NCBI GenBank assembly: GCA_030762935.1
Contig: CM060897.1
Span: forward strand, 115,664,676-115,728,675
Direction of reading: 5' to 3'
From: Hymenopus coronatus
Taxonomy: Eukaryota > Arthropoda > Insecta > Mantodea > Hymenopodidae
DNA: 64,000 bases
Shown here: one piece after another, positions 22,604 to 33,583 of the stretch
Position numbering within the stretch: the first letter of the stretch is position 1
How the letters are laid out: each line of letters starts with the position of its first letter
Made by a program: the position numbers and the translations under genes
The notes under the pieces: model-generated
The model's input: the letters and a program-made list of their open reading frames with translations, nothing else
The model's database searches: none
What the model was told of the DNA's origin: nothing

Positions 22604-23725
22604 ACTTTCCTTACGCGTGTTGTGCACGTAGTATAGAGAAGGGTGTTTTTTTTTTTTTAATTTTTTTTTAGTTTAACGTCCTTTAACCAGGTTGGACATA
22701 TCGGACGATGAATGAAATTGGTGAAATGAGCTCGGGATCCATGGAGCTTAAAGTTACTCGACATTCGTCTTCTCAGGGTAAGGGAAAGCCCCGAAAAAAA
22801 CCTTACCCGGGTAACTCACCCTAAGCGAGATTCTAACTCACGACCTGTTGAATGCGAAGCAGACACGCTACCACCACACTACCCAGGCGGGCAGAGAAGG
22901 TATTGTCATGCATCCAAAAATTCGATACCGAGATTTCACCGAAAATACATGTTTTGAGACCTCCTGAATGAAATAAAAAGCATTTTTAGAAATATGTCCG
23001 TACGTATGTCTGTCTCTGTGTGTGCGTTTGTGTCTGTGGGCAGCATAGCTCAAAAACGGAAATTCCGTTAAATTCCAAACTCGGTATTTAAGTTCAGTAT
23101 CGTCCAAGGATAAGACAAGAAGATTTGCAAGAAAATCCTCCCACCCCCAACTACCCTTTACATGGGAAAATGTTCAAATATTTATTTTATTAAAACTGGC
23201 TCTACCGACTCTGATTAAAATGTCGTACATTAAATATATTTAATTGACAAATAAAATGTATATCTTGAATTTTCTGGGAATAGTTTTAGAAGATATCTTT
23301 ATTCTGGATGAATTTTGCGTAATTTTGTATAACTAGTAAACCGTAAGACATAAACAAAAACTTACTTAATAGAAAATATAGACCTCGTTTAAACATAAAA
23401 TTTATGTTATATACAGTTTTTTTCGTGGAGTTAATCATTTCTTAGATATTCCTTGTTATTGTTTTCAGCTTTCAAATACTTATGCTTTTCTCATACGGGA
23501 AGTTGTTAATTCCTGTCCATACAAACAAAGGAACTTCAATCACATAGCAACCAGCTCTTTACTAACGCTTTAGTGTATTTCCCTTCTACTTAAATGGAGA
23601 TAATTAATAAGATTATTTCTGGTAATTTTTTCTTGATTAGCATGAAGTAAATAGAAAAAATATACTTTTTAACAATAATTTGTAGCAAAAATGTAGAGCA
23701 AGTCGTGTTAATGAAACACATCAGA
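22604..23725 (+). repeat. R880 copy interrupted by SINE-D
   Basis: Head ACTTTCC ... GTATAGAGAAGG, then SINE-D, then AGAGAAGGTATTGTCATGC and the rest of the unit to AATGAAACACATCAGA. It abuts the next copy with only TTTTT between them. Confidence 0.88.
22643..22892 (-). mobile_element. SINE-D with 8-bp TSD
   Basis: On the minus strand GCCTGGGTAGTGTGGTGGTAG gives an A box and GTCGTGAGTTAGAATCTCGC a B box, then TAGGGTGAGTTACCCGGGTAAGG and a tail ending in an A run (TTTTTTTTTTAATTT on plus). AGAGAAGG is duplicated at 22635-22642 and 22893-22900. A second copy is at 59620. Confidence 0.88.
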
Positions 23726-23730
23726 TTTTT

Positions 23731-24604
23731 ACTTTCTCTAGCCCCATATATATATATAATGTACATAGGGATAGAGGAGTTATGCATTCCACACATTTGA
23801 TACTGAGATTTCACCGGAAATACATGTTTTAGGAACCCCTGTATCCAAAAAAAGCATTTTCAGGAAAAGGTCCGTGTGTGTGTCCGTGTGTCTGTGAACA
23901 CGATAGCTCAAAAACGAAAAGTAGCTAAAATACCAAACTTGGTATTTAAGTTTAGTATCTTCCAGGGATGTGACACGAAGATTTTGAGATAAATCCCCCA
24001 ACCCAAACTACCATTTACATGGAACTTTTTTCGAAAATTTTTATTTTCTTAAAAATGGCGCTAACGATTTTGATTGAAATATCTTATATTAAAGATATTT
24101 AGCTAACAAATAAAATGTATATATTGAATTTTCTGGGAATAGCTTCTGAAGACCTGTTTATTGTGCATGAATTTTGCTTAATTTGGCATGACTAGTAAAT
24201 CGTAAGAGATAGACAAAATTTAGGTCTAGTTAAAATATACAAGTTATGTCATATACATTTTTCTCGTGGGGCTTACCGTTTTTGAGGTATTCATTGTTAT
24301 CAGTTTCAGTTGTGAAGTACTTATACTTTTCTCAGACGGGAGTGTCCGTTTTTCTTTTGTTCTACTGCTGGCCAAGAAAATAAGCGATTTGTAATGATAA
24401 TCACATAACGACAGCTTTTAAAACATTTGACTATTGGTTTAGCCTAGTGTATTCCTTTATTTTCTTCCTACTTATACGGAACTAAATAAAAAGAACATTG
24501 TGCTATTGAGTACCACGATTAGCAAGGTGCAGAAAGAAGAACAATCTTATGTAAGAAGTTTGTAGAATAACTAGAGAAAGTCATGTGAGTGTAACACATC
24601 AGAT
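23731..24604 (+). repeat. R880 copy, full length
   Basis: ACTTTCTCTAGCCCCATATA through TCATGTGAGTGTAACACATC. The unit length is about 874 bases. It carries GTGTGTGTCCGTGTGTCTG and TACCAAACTTGGTATTTAAG intact. Confidence 0.9.
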
Positions 24605-24895
24605 TTTTACTATTGCAGTCTAATACTACATTTTATCTCTGTTTGCATAAGTATCACTCATGCTGTCAACACTAACAATAAAATTCACTCCTGAATAATT
24701 CTACAGGAATCCTCTTAGTATGGAGCTATGTATTGCAGGCATTGATCCCAAATGGGTTTTTCCGTGACTATTATTCATGCAGTGACGTCACACTATGTAC
24801 ACACCTTGAAATAGCCTCTTAGTGCGAACGGTGTATGAAGTTTAAACTCTACGAGGGCTGTCCCAGAAGTAAACGACCTAACAAAGAAAAAAAAA

Positions 24896-25492
24896 TCTGA
24901 TGTGTTCCATTCACATGACTTTCTCTACATCTCTGTAACAAATTGTACTTAAAAAACTTATGTTTCTATTTACTTCATGCTATTTAGCAGAAATAGTCGC
25001 ATTACTTGCTTCCTTGTAAGTAGAAGCGAAATGAGGGAGTAACATAGGTTAAAATGATAGCTAAAAGCTAGTTGCTATGTAACTAAAGTTCCTTTGCTTC
25101 TATGGACAGGAGTTAAGAAATTCCTGTATGAGAAAAATATGTTTTTCAGAGATAAAACGAAAAACCAGGAATATCTTAAAATGATCAACACTACGAAAAA
25201 AAATGTATATGGCATAAATTGTTTTATCGTGAGCTTCATTTTCCGAGTAGTAAGTTTTTCCCCATCTCTTACGGTTTAGCAGTTATGCACAATTTCGTAA
25301 AATTCATCCAGAATAAAGTAGTCTGCAAGGGCTATTCCCAGAAAATTCAAGATATACATTTTATTTGTCAGGTAAATATGTTTAATATATATTTTAATCA
25401 AAATCGTTAGAGCCATTTTTAAGAAAATAAAAATTTGTCAAACATTTTTCCATGTAAAGGGTAGCTTGGGGTGGATGGATTTTCTTGAAAAT
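24896..25492 (-). repeat. R880 copy nested in MAR2, truncated
   Basis: TCTGATGTGTTCCATTCACAT follows an A run, and the copy stops at GATTTTCTTGAAAAT where mariner C-terminal codons begin. The head-side third of R880 and the mariner 3' coding end are both missing, so a deletion accompanied or followed the insertion. Confidence 0.85.
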
Positions 25493-25493
25493 G

Positions 25494-26432
25494 ATAAGTA
25501 CCCTGTTTACAGTGTGAACTATCGAGGTGTGCAAAATAGCTATCAACAGCTGATTCCACCTCTTCATCGTTTGTAAATCTTCTACCACCAAGCCATTTCT
25601 TCAAGTTTGGAAACAGCAAATAATAAGAGGAGGCTAAATTTGGCCAATAGGGTACATGAGGAAGCAATTCGAACTTTAATTCATTGATTTTGGCCATGGC
25701 GATAATGGACTTGTGAACTGATGCATTGTCTAGATGAAACAGAACTTTCTTTCTCACTAAATGCGGCCGTTTTTGCTCAATTTCATCACTCAAACGCTGT
25801 AATAAGCTCGCATAATATGTAATATGTACTGATTACTTTTCTTTTTTGAGATAATCAGTGGAAATTATCCCGCGTTCGTCCCAAAAAACTAACGCCATGA
25901 CCTTGCCTGTCCTGTCTTCGCCTTCTTTCGAGCCGATTCTCCCCTTCCAATCCACTGTTTTGATTGTCCCTTCGTCTCAGGTGTGAAGTGATGGACACGG
26001 TTTCATCCGTTGTTATGAATCGACTCAAAAGCTCAATTTTATTGAAGCGAAACATTGCCAAACACTCGACTGAAACATCCTGTTCTATTGTGAGCAAACG
26101 CGGCACCTAACTTGCACACAACTTTTCAGTCAATGGGCGATGTACAGAACTTTTTGAAATGCCAGCAATGTCTGCTAGTCCGCGTATTTTCAGTCGACGG
26201 TCATCCAATACCATTTTGTGGATTTTCTCTACAATTTCTGGACTGTTTACCTCATTTGGTCGACCATTGCAGTTCGTACGGCCGCGCTTAAGTTCTGCCA
26301 CCCAACATTTCACTGTTGTAAACAAAGGAGCAGAATCCCCAAAAGTAAAATCTAGCTCAGCTTTAATATCAATTGGACTTAGACCTTTCAAATGAAAGTA
26401 TTGTATTACATAACATAGCCAGTTTTAACCAT
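25494..26432 (-). pseudogene. Mariner transposase (MAR2), inactive
   Basis: The minus-strand relic starts near ATG 26432. It has the HTH half (YFHLKGLSPIDIKAELD, TVKCWVAELKRGRTNC, DDRRLKIRGLADIAGISKSS), the first Asp block FITTDETV, the second Asp block LFHLDNASVHKSIIAMAKI, then ELLPHVPYWPNLASSYYLLF and NLKKWLGGRRFTNDEEVESA. In the third block the usual PYSPDLAPSD has become PYWPNLASS, so the third catalytic Asp is Asn. Frameshifts separate the three blocks, and the C-terminus is lost at the R880 junction. It clearly belongs to the mariner DD34D family but to a different lineage from MAR1. Confidence 0.92.
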
Positions 26433-26497
26433 GTTTGCAAATTCGCTGAGAGAATTCACTAATAATGGCTGCCAAACAACTGGTTGGAACACTTCTA

Positions 26498-26585
26498 CGG
26501 AGAGACATTTGTACGGAGTGACACTTGTACGGATCCTTCTCCTCTACCTGGCGAGTCAGAATTTGAATGTTGACACTTGTACGGA
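26498..26585 (-). repeat. MULE left terminal motif array
   Basis: The reverse complement holds TCCGTACAAGTGTCAAC, TCCGTACAAGTGTCAC, TCCGTACAAATGTC and TCCGTAGAAGTGTTCC. By analogy with other MULEs these may be transposase-binding sites; that is inference. Confidence 0.7.
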
Positions 26586-27061
26586 ACAAACATTAATAGC
26601 CGGTAATGACAGGTTTAATAATGTGGATATGTATAACTAGTAAATTAAAAATCAAAACATGATTATAGTTGCAGAAAACAGAAAGAAGTTCACATGTTAT
26701 AAATGTTAGCTATTTCTTCTCTAGATAAATGTTGCATCATAAATAGTATTAAATTGCTTTAGTTACTTTAAGAGTACGGCGGGGTGTCAGTGTGACATAC
26801 CACCACGATGTGGATAGAAGGAGCTGGTGCTGAGTAATTACGTTTTTTTTTTTATTAATACAAAACTCTTCTGGAAAATTGTGTATTAATAATACATTGG
26901 GATGAGCTCTGAAATTGATTTGTTTATTCTTTGATTCCACCCTTCTGAGATGTTAGTGCGGTGACGCCTTCCACTGCAGTTGCACATATATCTTGGTATG
27001 TGATCGTTATCAAGCCGCTAGTCTACAAAGTAATTGTAGAACTCTTTGAAGTTTTTGGCTC

Positions 27062-27382
27062 TCAGGCGTGCTCTCCTGAATGCACAGTCAACCGTCGTCC
27101 AACATTTCCAGAGGAAGATGCGCTAATGCTGAACACATTCTTATATGGTAGCGTATATCTTCGTTTTCCCCGTAGGCAGGAACAAGGCACATTTCGCCAC
27201 AAACACTGATTAAAATAATAATTGCAACCCAAACTCTCTGTTTCAGGAAACAAGCTTCTAGCTGACTGTACAATAGCGGTTTCAAAGTCCATCATGGGAG
27301 TTGCAGGGTTCCATCCAGGCACATTAAATTTAATAGGTTTGAAAAAACGGTCATATGTTTCTCGTTTTCTGTTCGGCAGCAA
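27062..27382 (-). pseudogene. MULE transposase domain fragment
   Basis: The frame contains MMDFETAIVQSARSLFPE followed by GCNYYFNQCLWRNV. This matches the MULE core D-F-E...A....FP......GC.FH..Q..WR. The catalytic-region Asp (DFE) is present, but the expected F-H of GC.FH has become Y-Y, a probable inactivating change. N-terminal FLYWCH codons lie at 27.7-28.7 kb on the same strand. Confidence 0.8.
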
Positions 27383-27489
27383 TACGTGACAACTGGAATT
27401 GTGTTTGTTTCCTCCCAGGAACTTCCCCTGTTGTCATCTTCAAGTGATTTTTTTTCCATCGTTCATAAGCAAGAGATTTTCTTGAAGCA

Positions 27490-28740
27490 CTATGCTTTCG
27501 GAATCGGTCGGATCTCTAATAGGTCCCATAATTTTTCGCCTAATGCGATGCAGCGATTGTTTGGCACTCCTGTGTGAGGTAGCGATGTGACTAAATCATG
27601 TTCTCGATTGAAGAGCTGTCCTACTTCTTCAGCGTGGATACTTGAAATAGCAATGGCTGTTTCTCTTGCACGCCTTTTTGCGTTTACGACACGTTTCCGC
27701 ACTTCAGTTGCAGCTTCATCTGAAATACAAATATGGCTTCCTTCGCCTAAAACTCTGTTCTCTTTATTTGATAGTCCCCCTTTGCATTTTTTTACTTTCT
27801 CCACACGTACTATGTACATAGTGTATAGAGAAGGTATTGCATTCCACCAAAACTCGATACCGAGATTTCGCCAGAAATACATGTTTTTGCATGTTTGGAA
27901 AAAGGTCCGTGTGCGTCTGTGGACAGCATAGCTCTAAAACGAAAAGACCGTTAAATACCAACTTGGTATTTAAGTCTGGTATCCTCCAAGGATGCCACAC
28001 GAAGATTTTCAAGAAAATAACCCCAACCCCCAACTACCCTTTACATGGACCTTTTTTCGAAAATTTTGATTTTCTCAAAATTGGCTCTAACGATTTTGAT
28101 TGAAATACTCATATATTATGGATATTTACCTGACAAATAAAACGTATATCTTGAATTTTCTGGGAATAGCCTCTGAAGACTACTTTATTCCGGATGAATT
28201 TTACGGAATTTTGCATAAATGCTAAACAGTAAGAGAAAAACAAAAACTTACCACACAAAAATGTAGGACACCTTAAAACACACATTTATGCTATATATGT
28301 GTACATTTTATTCGTGGAGTTCATCGTTTTTTTAGATATTCCTTGTTTTCGGTTTCAGCTGTGAATAACTTATACGTTTCTCATGCAAGAATTTGCCAAC
28401 CCATGTCCATACAAACAAAGGAACTTCAGTTACATAGCAACCAGCTTTTGGCTATCACTTTAACCTACGAAACTCCCTTCGCTTCTACTTACAAGGAAGC
28501 AACTAATAAGATTATTTCTGATACTTTTTTTCTCGATTAGCATGAAGTAAATATATTCATAAGCTTTTTAACAATAATTTGTTGTAGAGATGTAGAGAAA
28601 ATCATATGAATGATTTTTTAAGAAATTTATACAACGCCAATACGTTACTTCTTCTTTGTTGGTATAATCCAATATATTGATGCCAGTTGCACAGAATTAA
28701 AGGCTTTCCTTTTGTGATCACTCTCTAAATAACTCCTGTT
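27490..28740 (-). pseudogene. MULE N-terminal FLYWCH region, split by R880
   Basis: Minus-strand codons read NKEEVTYWRCINF just right of the R880 insertion (about 28620-28665) and continue left of it as KKCKGGL...GSHICISDEAA at about 27720-27786. Together these give the YWRC...KCK...H.H-type pattern of a FLYWCH zinc finger, with the last H.H reading H-I-C. The linker RRARETAIAISSIHAEEV is typical of the segment between FLYWCH and the MULE core. Upstream codons KGKPLIL are in another frame, so there is at least one more frameshift. Confidence 0.75.
27794..28613 (+). repeat. R880 copy inserted in the MULE FLYWCH codons
   Basis: ACTTTCTCCACACGTACTAT through ATCATATGAATGA, with T7 on its left (27787-27793) and T6 on its right (28614-28619). 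Removing the copy and one T run restores the MULE reading frame across the junction, so the T tract was the target. Confidence 0.9.
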
Positions 28741-28765
28741 TAACCATTTCTAGGATTTTCTAGAC

Positions 28766-28810
28766 TTCCGTACAAATGTCAACAAATTCCACCTCCGTAC
28801 AAGTGTCACA
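28766..28810 (+). repeat. MULE right terminal motif array
   Basis: TCCGTACAAATGTCAAC and TCCGTACAAGTGTCAC occur in the orientation opposite to the left array, as expected for terminal inverted repeats. Confidence 0.7.
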
Positions 28811-28957
28811 AACTCGCCAAACAAATGCTAAACAATGTAAAATTGTCAAACTTCAAACTTAAGTTTTCTAAGGTTGGTACTTTTTACCATTGTTATTGTT
28901 TGAAACAACAACTGCCATCTAGACGTGAGGTCGGGTACTTATGGGACGGCCCTAGTA

Positions 28958-29240
28958 TTTATGAGGTACACACCAGCTTACACCAAGTGGGATTAAAAGC
29001 GCCAGGATACCGTTTTGAAGGAACTACGCTTAGAACCAGTCATTAAGTAAATACATACAAAAATAAAATAAGTAAATGGATTATTTGCGACGGCTGAGTT
29101 CAATCAGAGTTGTCGTCTCACAAGGAAGAGATTTCCGGGTTGTCCAAGAAAGCTCTAGACACAAAACTTGTTCAGACTTCAGACTTAAAACTTGTGCGGA
29201 TGGTGAAAAGGGAGAGGATGGTCACTTATGTAATACGTTA
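28958..29240. other. Unique spacer
   Basis: Lies outside the MAR2 right end. No repeat or coding match seen. Confidence 0.35.
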
Positions 29241-29410
29241 CCATAACGCACTTTTTATAGCATTTCCTGCAAAATAGTTCCCTTCCGCAGTGATACACTT
29301 CTGTCACCACATGTGAAGAGACTTGAAGCTCTATTGGAAGCCATTTTCAGGTACCTGTCGCAGTGCCCTTTTCTGAGTTTTCTTTATCGCTCCTTCAACA
29401 TAAGCTTCTT
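29230..29410 (-). pseudogene. Mariner-like transposase C-terminal relic
   Basis: Minus-strand codons read KKTQKRALRQVPENGFQ, then a stop, then FKSLHMW, a stop, and QKCITAEGNYFAG. This fits the C-terminus of many Tc1/mariner transposases (P...F..CF..W..R..KC....G.YFEG). Two stops interrupt it. It may belong with the DET-motif relic at 30753 on the same strand, the two being separated by an R880 insertion. Confidence 0.5.
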
Positions 29411-29900
29411 CTATCATTCTCAATGTCTCTGAGACATTGTGTTAACAAAACACAAAACTTTATGTTTGAACGTGCTGCGTTGCCCACATTATTAACATTA
29501 TTAATATGCTACACAAAAAAAAAAATAAATAAATAACGATTGCAAACAGCGATAAAACTCATTAATAGCATGCAACATGAAATTATCGTCATGGATCTAA
29601 CCAATGCCTAACAATAAAATATACTTTCGTATACATTAAACAGAAAATGACAGTTTCCGGAGGTTTTGAATCTAGGGTTATTTAGATATAATATAGCTAT
29701 ACCTTTCTTTTAGCATATTATAGGTACTACTGAACCATTATACTAACTCAAGTGTCTCATCGGGTAACCTTTAGTATTTTAGTCACACTTCAGCTCTCCT
29801 TAAGTTTTATTACGCTCAGCGCTTCTGAATATCTGAGTTACTTTGCGAAAAATTGAGTTCTTCTTGACACTAGTGGTATTTAATTGAACACTTTTATTAA
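29411..29900. other. Unique spacer
   Basis: AT-rich with a short A run near 29515. No recognisable feature; a catalytic middle part of the flanking transposase relics was looked for and not found. Confidence 0.35.
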
Positions 29901-29907
29901 ACATTTT

Positions 29908-30665
29908 ACTTTCTCTACACATACTATATACATAGTGTATAGAGAAGGTATTGCATTCCGCCCAAAAAATTTGACATTAAGACTTTAAGAGAAATAGATG
30001 TTTTAGGGTCCCCCTGTGAGGAATCCGTGTGTGAGTGTCCTGTCTCCCTGTGCCTGTGAACACGATAACTCATAAATGAAAAGTCGGTAGAATACCAAAC
30101 TTGGTATTTAAGTTTAGTATCTTCCAGGAATGCGACATGAAGATTTTGAGAAACTACCCTTTAAATGGAAAAAGTTTCGAAAATTTTGATTTTCACGAAA
30201 TTGGCTCTAACGATTTTGAGTAAAATACCGTATTTTAAAGATACTTTCATATATATCATAGAATTTTCTGGGAATAACTTCCAGAGACCTCCTAACAGAT
30301 AGACAAAAGTTTACTACACAACAAAAGCAGATCACGTTAAAACACACAATTTATGTCGTACACGTTTTTGTCGTGGAATTGATCATTTCTGAGACATTCC
30401 TTGTTATTTATTTCAGAAAGTTATTAACAATTGGCCCTGTATAGAAACAGATTTCAAGCACATGGCAACCAAATTTTTATAAGAATTGACTATCGTTTTA
30501 ACCTAGTGTGTTCCCTTATTTTCCTTCTACTTACAAAGAAGCAAGTAATTAAGACAATTTCTGCTAATGTTTATCTCGATTTTTATAAAGTAGTTAGAAG
30601 AATATATTTCTTAACAATAATTTGTTACAGCGATCTAGAGAAAATCGTGTGAATAGAACACACCA
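29908..30665 (+). repeat. R880 copy
   Basis: ACTTTCTCTACACATACTAT through GTGTGAATAGAACACACCAA. It lacks part of the CCCCAAC block. Confidence 0.85.
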
Positions 30666-30752
30666 ATTTGTTTATTTAGCTAAATAATGCTAGTATCCGG
30701 TGTATGACCTGTCACTTTTTCCAGTTCCGGTTTCTCATTTCATGTTCGGACT

Positions 30753-30935
30753 TCAAAAGCTCTTGTATACCTGCTCAGACCCAGTTTTTGCATATTTGTA
30801 TATACGGTCCAGTTCAAAGTAACGGATCCACGTTTCATCTCCAGTTACTAATTTTAAACTTTCATTTGAAGATGGCCTACATATGTTGACAGATACCCTA
30901 AATACTGCCACATGTGCAAGAAACAGTGTACACAA
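30753..30935 (-). pseudogene. Mariner-like transposase relic, first Asp block
   Basis: SLKLVTGDETWIRYFELDR carries the TGDETW catalytic block of a third mariner-type lineage, with TGDET instead of the MDET seen in MAR1. The surrounding codons have stops. It probably belongs to the same dead element as 29230-29410. Confidence 0.6.
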
Positions 30936-31064
30936 GCTGTATGTAGTTCACACCATGCTCTTTAAAAGTGTGTTAGATGGTATAGAAGAAGCTTGTTGCA
31001 AAAATAGTTGAGAAAATTCTCTATTACAGTCAAATGAATTTTCTGGCCATTCTCAACAAACTAT

Positions 31065-31285
31065 TCAAAATAATTTGAGATCCCCTTGTGGTTTTCCGGG
31101 AAACATGCGAGTAAATTTATTGCTATGCTGGCATGTTGACATGGTAACTCAGTGGAAGGTAAACCGGCTAGAGACCGGGAGAACCGTGGTTCAAATCCCG
31201 GCAATAACATTGAATTTTTAAGTCTGACTCTATTCAACTCCTGTCCTACACACGGCTTGTGTGAAAAACCAATTAAACCAATATT
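31065..31285 (+). mobile_element. SINE-A
   Basis: The clearest copy of the family: ACATGGTAACTCAGTGG (A box), CGGCTAGAGACCGGGAG, GTGGTTCAAATCCCGG (B box), then TTGAATTTTTAAGTCTG and CTACACACGGCTTGTG. A 165-codon minus-strand frame (31061-31558) only reads through this SINE and the next R880. Confidence 0.8.
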
Positions 31286-31290
31286 CATAA

Positions 31291-31985
31291 TGAGCTTATT
31301 ATGTAATTTGTTACACTTAACGTTATAAATATTTGCCGAAATGCTTTGGTTATATATTTCCTTGAAGACGGAATGGGTATAGGGGAATACACTAAGCTTA
31401 AACGATAGTAAAATTGTTAACAGCTGGTCATTATGTTCGGTTCTCTTTTCATGACCAGGAGAAAAAAACAGTAACAACTTCCCATTTGAGAAACGCTTTG
31501 TAAAATTTAAACCTATAAAGAATATCTCACTTAAACTCACATAAAACTCGTTGAACATAAAGTAGTGGCTTTATATAGTAACATATTGCTGTCTCTTACA
31601 GTTTAACAGTCATGCAAAATTCATTCAAAAAAGAACACTTCAGACACTAATACCAGAAAATTTGCAATTTACTTTGTCGTAAAAATATCTCAAAAAATAA
31701 TTATTTAATCAACATCATTAGCCAGTTTTAAATTCTTGAAAAAAGATGCGTGTAAAGAGTAGTTTGGCATGGGAGATTTTCTTTAACAACTTCTTGCACC
31801 TTAGAAGGATGTTGAACTTTTATCAAGTTTGGTTTTTTAACAGAATATTCCTTTTTGAGTTATGCTGTTCACACACATACCTTTTCCTAAAAGTACTTTT
31901 CTATTCAGGGATTCTCAACTTGTATTTAGGGCGAAATCTTGGTAATGAATATTTGTTGGATCGCAATACGTTCTCTACCTAATAT
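31291..31985 (-). repeat. R880 copy, diverged
   Basis: AATGAGCTTATTATGTAATTTG through GATCGCAATACGTTCTC. Its CACATCAGA end is replaced by SINE-A. Confidence 0.7.
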
Positions 31986-32102
31986 GTATATTATGAGCAG
32001 CATATAAAACAGGAAGTTTTGTAAAATAAATTTTATACTAATTAACAAATGACACAGGATAGAGAGAATATGCGGATGTAACACATTAGATGTATTTTTT
32101 TT

Positions 32103-32704
32103 ACTTTCTTTGGCACGTATATACAACGTACACAGTAGATAGAGAAGGAATATATTGTATTTCACTAAAAAACTGAATACCTAGATTGCACCAGAAAGAT
32201 ATATTTTGAATCAAACCCTCTGAATCAAACAAAAACAAATAATAATTTTTAGAAAAATATCTGCAACTATATGTTGCGAAAAAGTGAAAAGTCCGTTAAA
32301 CACCACAGAGGTATTTAAAGTAAGTAGTTTCCAAAGATGCGACACAAAAAGTTTCAAGAAAAATCCCAGCTCCAGCTATCCTTTTCATGCAACATTTTTC
32401 GAATATTTATATTTACTTAAAAATGACTGGAATGATTTTGATTAAAATAGCACATGTTTAAGATATTTTAATGACAAGCGAAATATATATTTCTTAATTT
32501 TCTGGAAATGGCATATCCATTCTAGATAAGTTTTTTGTAACTAGGAAACCATAAGAGTTACACAAAAAATATACATCTTGTAAAAATACAAAATATATGT
32601 CATATGCATCTGATATAATTTTTAAAATTTTCTCAAATGGGAAGCCATACTTCGTTTTATACCTATTTTTTATTACTAGCCACACAAAGGGGACCTAATT
32701 TCAA
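32103..32704 (+). repeat. R880 copy, 3'-truncated
   Basis: ACTTTCTTTGGCACGTATATAC through AGCCATACTTCG, ending where the next head starts. Confidence 0.75.
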
Positions 32705-32709
32705 TTTTT

Positions 32710-33576
32710 ACTTTCTCAAGCCCGATTTTACAATGTTCACAGGGGATAGAGAAGGTATTGTATTCCACCCAAAATTTGATGTTAAGATTTCACCGGAAAT
32801 ATATGTTTTGAGATCCTTGTCTGAAATATTTTTTTTTTTTTAAATCCGTGTATGTCATTGGACGGATAGCTCAAAAACGAAAACTTCGTTAAAAACCAAT
32901 ATTGGTATTTAAGTTTAGTATCTTCCAAGGATGCGACAGGAATATTTGCAAAAAAAATCCCCTCATCCCAAACTGTTCTTTACATGGAAAAATGTTTGAA
33001 ATTTTGATTTTCTCAAAAATGGCTAACGATTTTGTTTTTAAATAGCGTGTATTAAAATATTTACATTACAAAGAAATCAATATTTTGAATTTTCTGGGAA
33101 TAGCTTCCGAATAGCCTCTTTATTCTGAAATAGTTCTGCAGAATTGTGCATAACGGCTAAACCGTAAGAGATAGACAAAGATGTAGTACACAAAAATTGT
33201 AGATCTCGTTAAAACAAATAAACTATGTCATTTACGTTTTTATGTACAGCTATCTGTTTCTGAGGTATTCCTTGTTTTCGGTTTCAACCATACACATTTT
33301 AAACTTTTCTCAAACGGGAAGCGATGTTTCGTTTCAGTAATGCAGGCCAAGCAAAGCCAGCTGAACTTCACTTGTTTCACATAGGACCAGTTTTAAAACA
33401 TTTGACAATCGATTTTGTCTAATTTACTGCTTTTCGTCCCATCTACTCGCAAGGAAGCAAGTAGTATTACAATTTATGCTAATGCTTACCTTGTTTAGCA
33501 CGTCGTAGATTTAAGAAAATCTTGGAAAGTTGTTTGTATAACAGCTATAGAAAGTCATGTGAATGGAAAATTCTGA
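32710..33576 (+). repeat. R880 copy, full length
   Basis: ACTTTCTCAAGCCCGATTTTAC through GTCATGTGAATGGAAAATTCTGA. Together with the next two copies it forms a head-to-tail array. Confidence 0.88.
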
Positions 33577-33583
33577 TTTTAAA

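Larger units (their letters stand above)
26480..28815 (-). mobile_element. MULE (Mutator-like) element with 9-bp TSD
   Basis: Inserted in the MAR2 5' region. GCCAAACAA is duplicated at 26471-26479 and 28816-28824; 9 bp is the Mutator hallmark. The ends are imperfect inverted repeats (CTGGTTGGAACACTTCTACG versus GAGTTTGTGACACTTGTACG) that carry several copies of a 15-mer TCCGTACAAGTGTCA-like motif, four near the left end and two near the right, pointing inward or outward symmetrically. Coding remnants on the minus strand fit FLYWCH plus MULE transposase. Confidence 0.85.
24850..28957 (-). mobile_element. Mariner element MAR2 carrying nested insertions
   Basis: The ends are 30-bp inverted repeats with 25 matches: TACGAGGGCTGTCCCAGAAG at 24850 and TACTAGGGCCGTCCCATAAG as the reverse complement ending at 28957. 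Both begin with TA, the Tc1/mariner target. Inside lie a truncated R880 (24896-25492), the transposase relic and a complete MULE (26480-28815). Without the insertions the element is of ordinary mariner size. Confidence 0.88.

Noticed and set aside
31061..31558. 165-codon minus-strand open frame
   Set aside because: It translates straight through a SINE-A and into an R880 copy; the reading is not shared by other copies.
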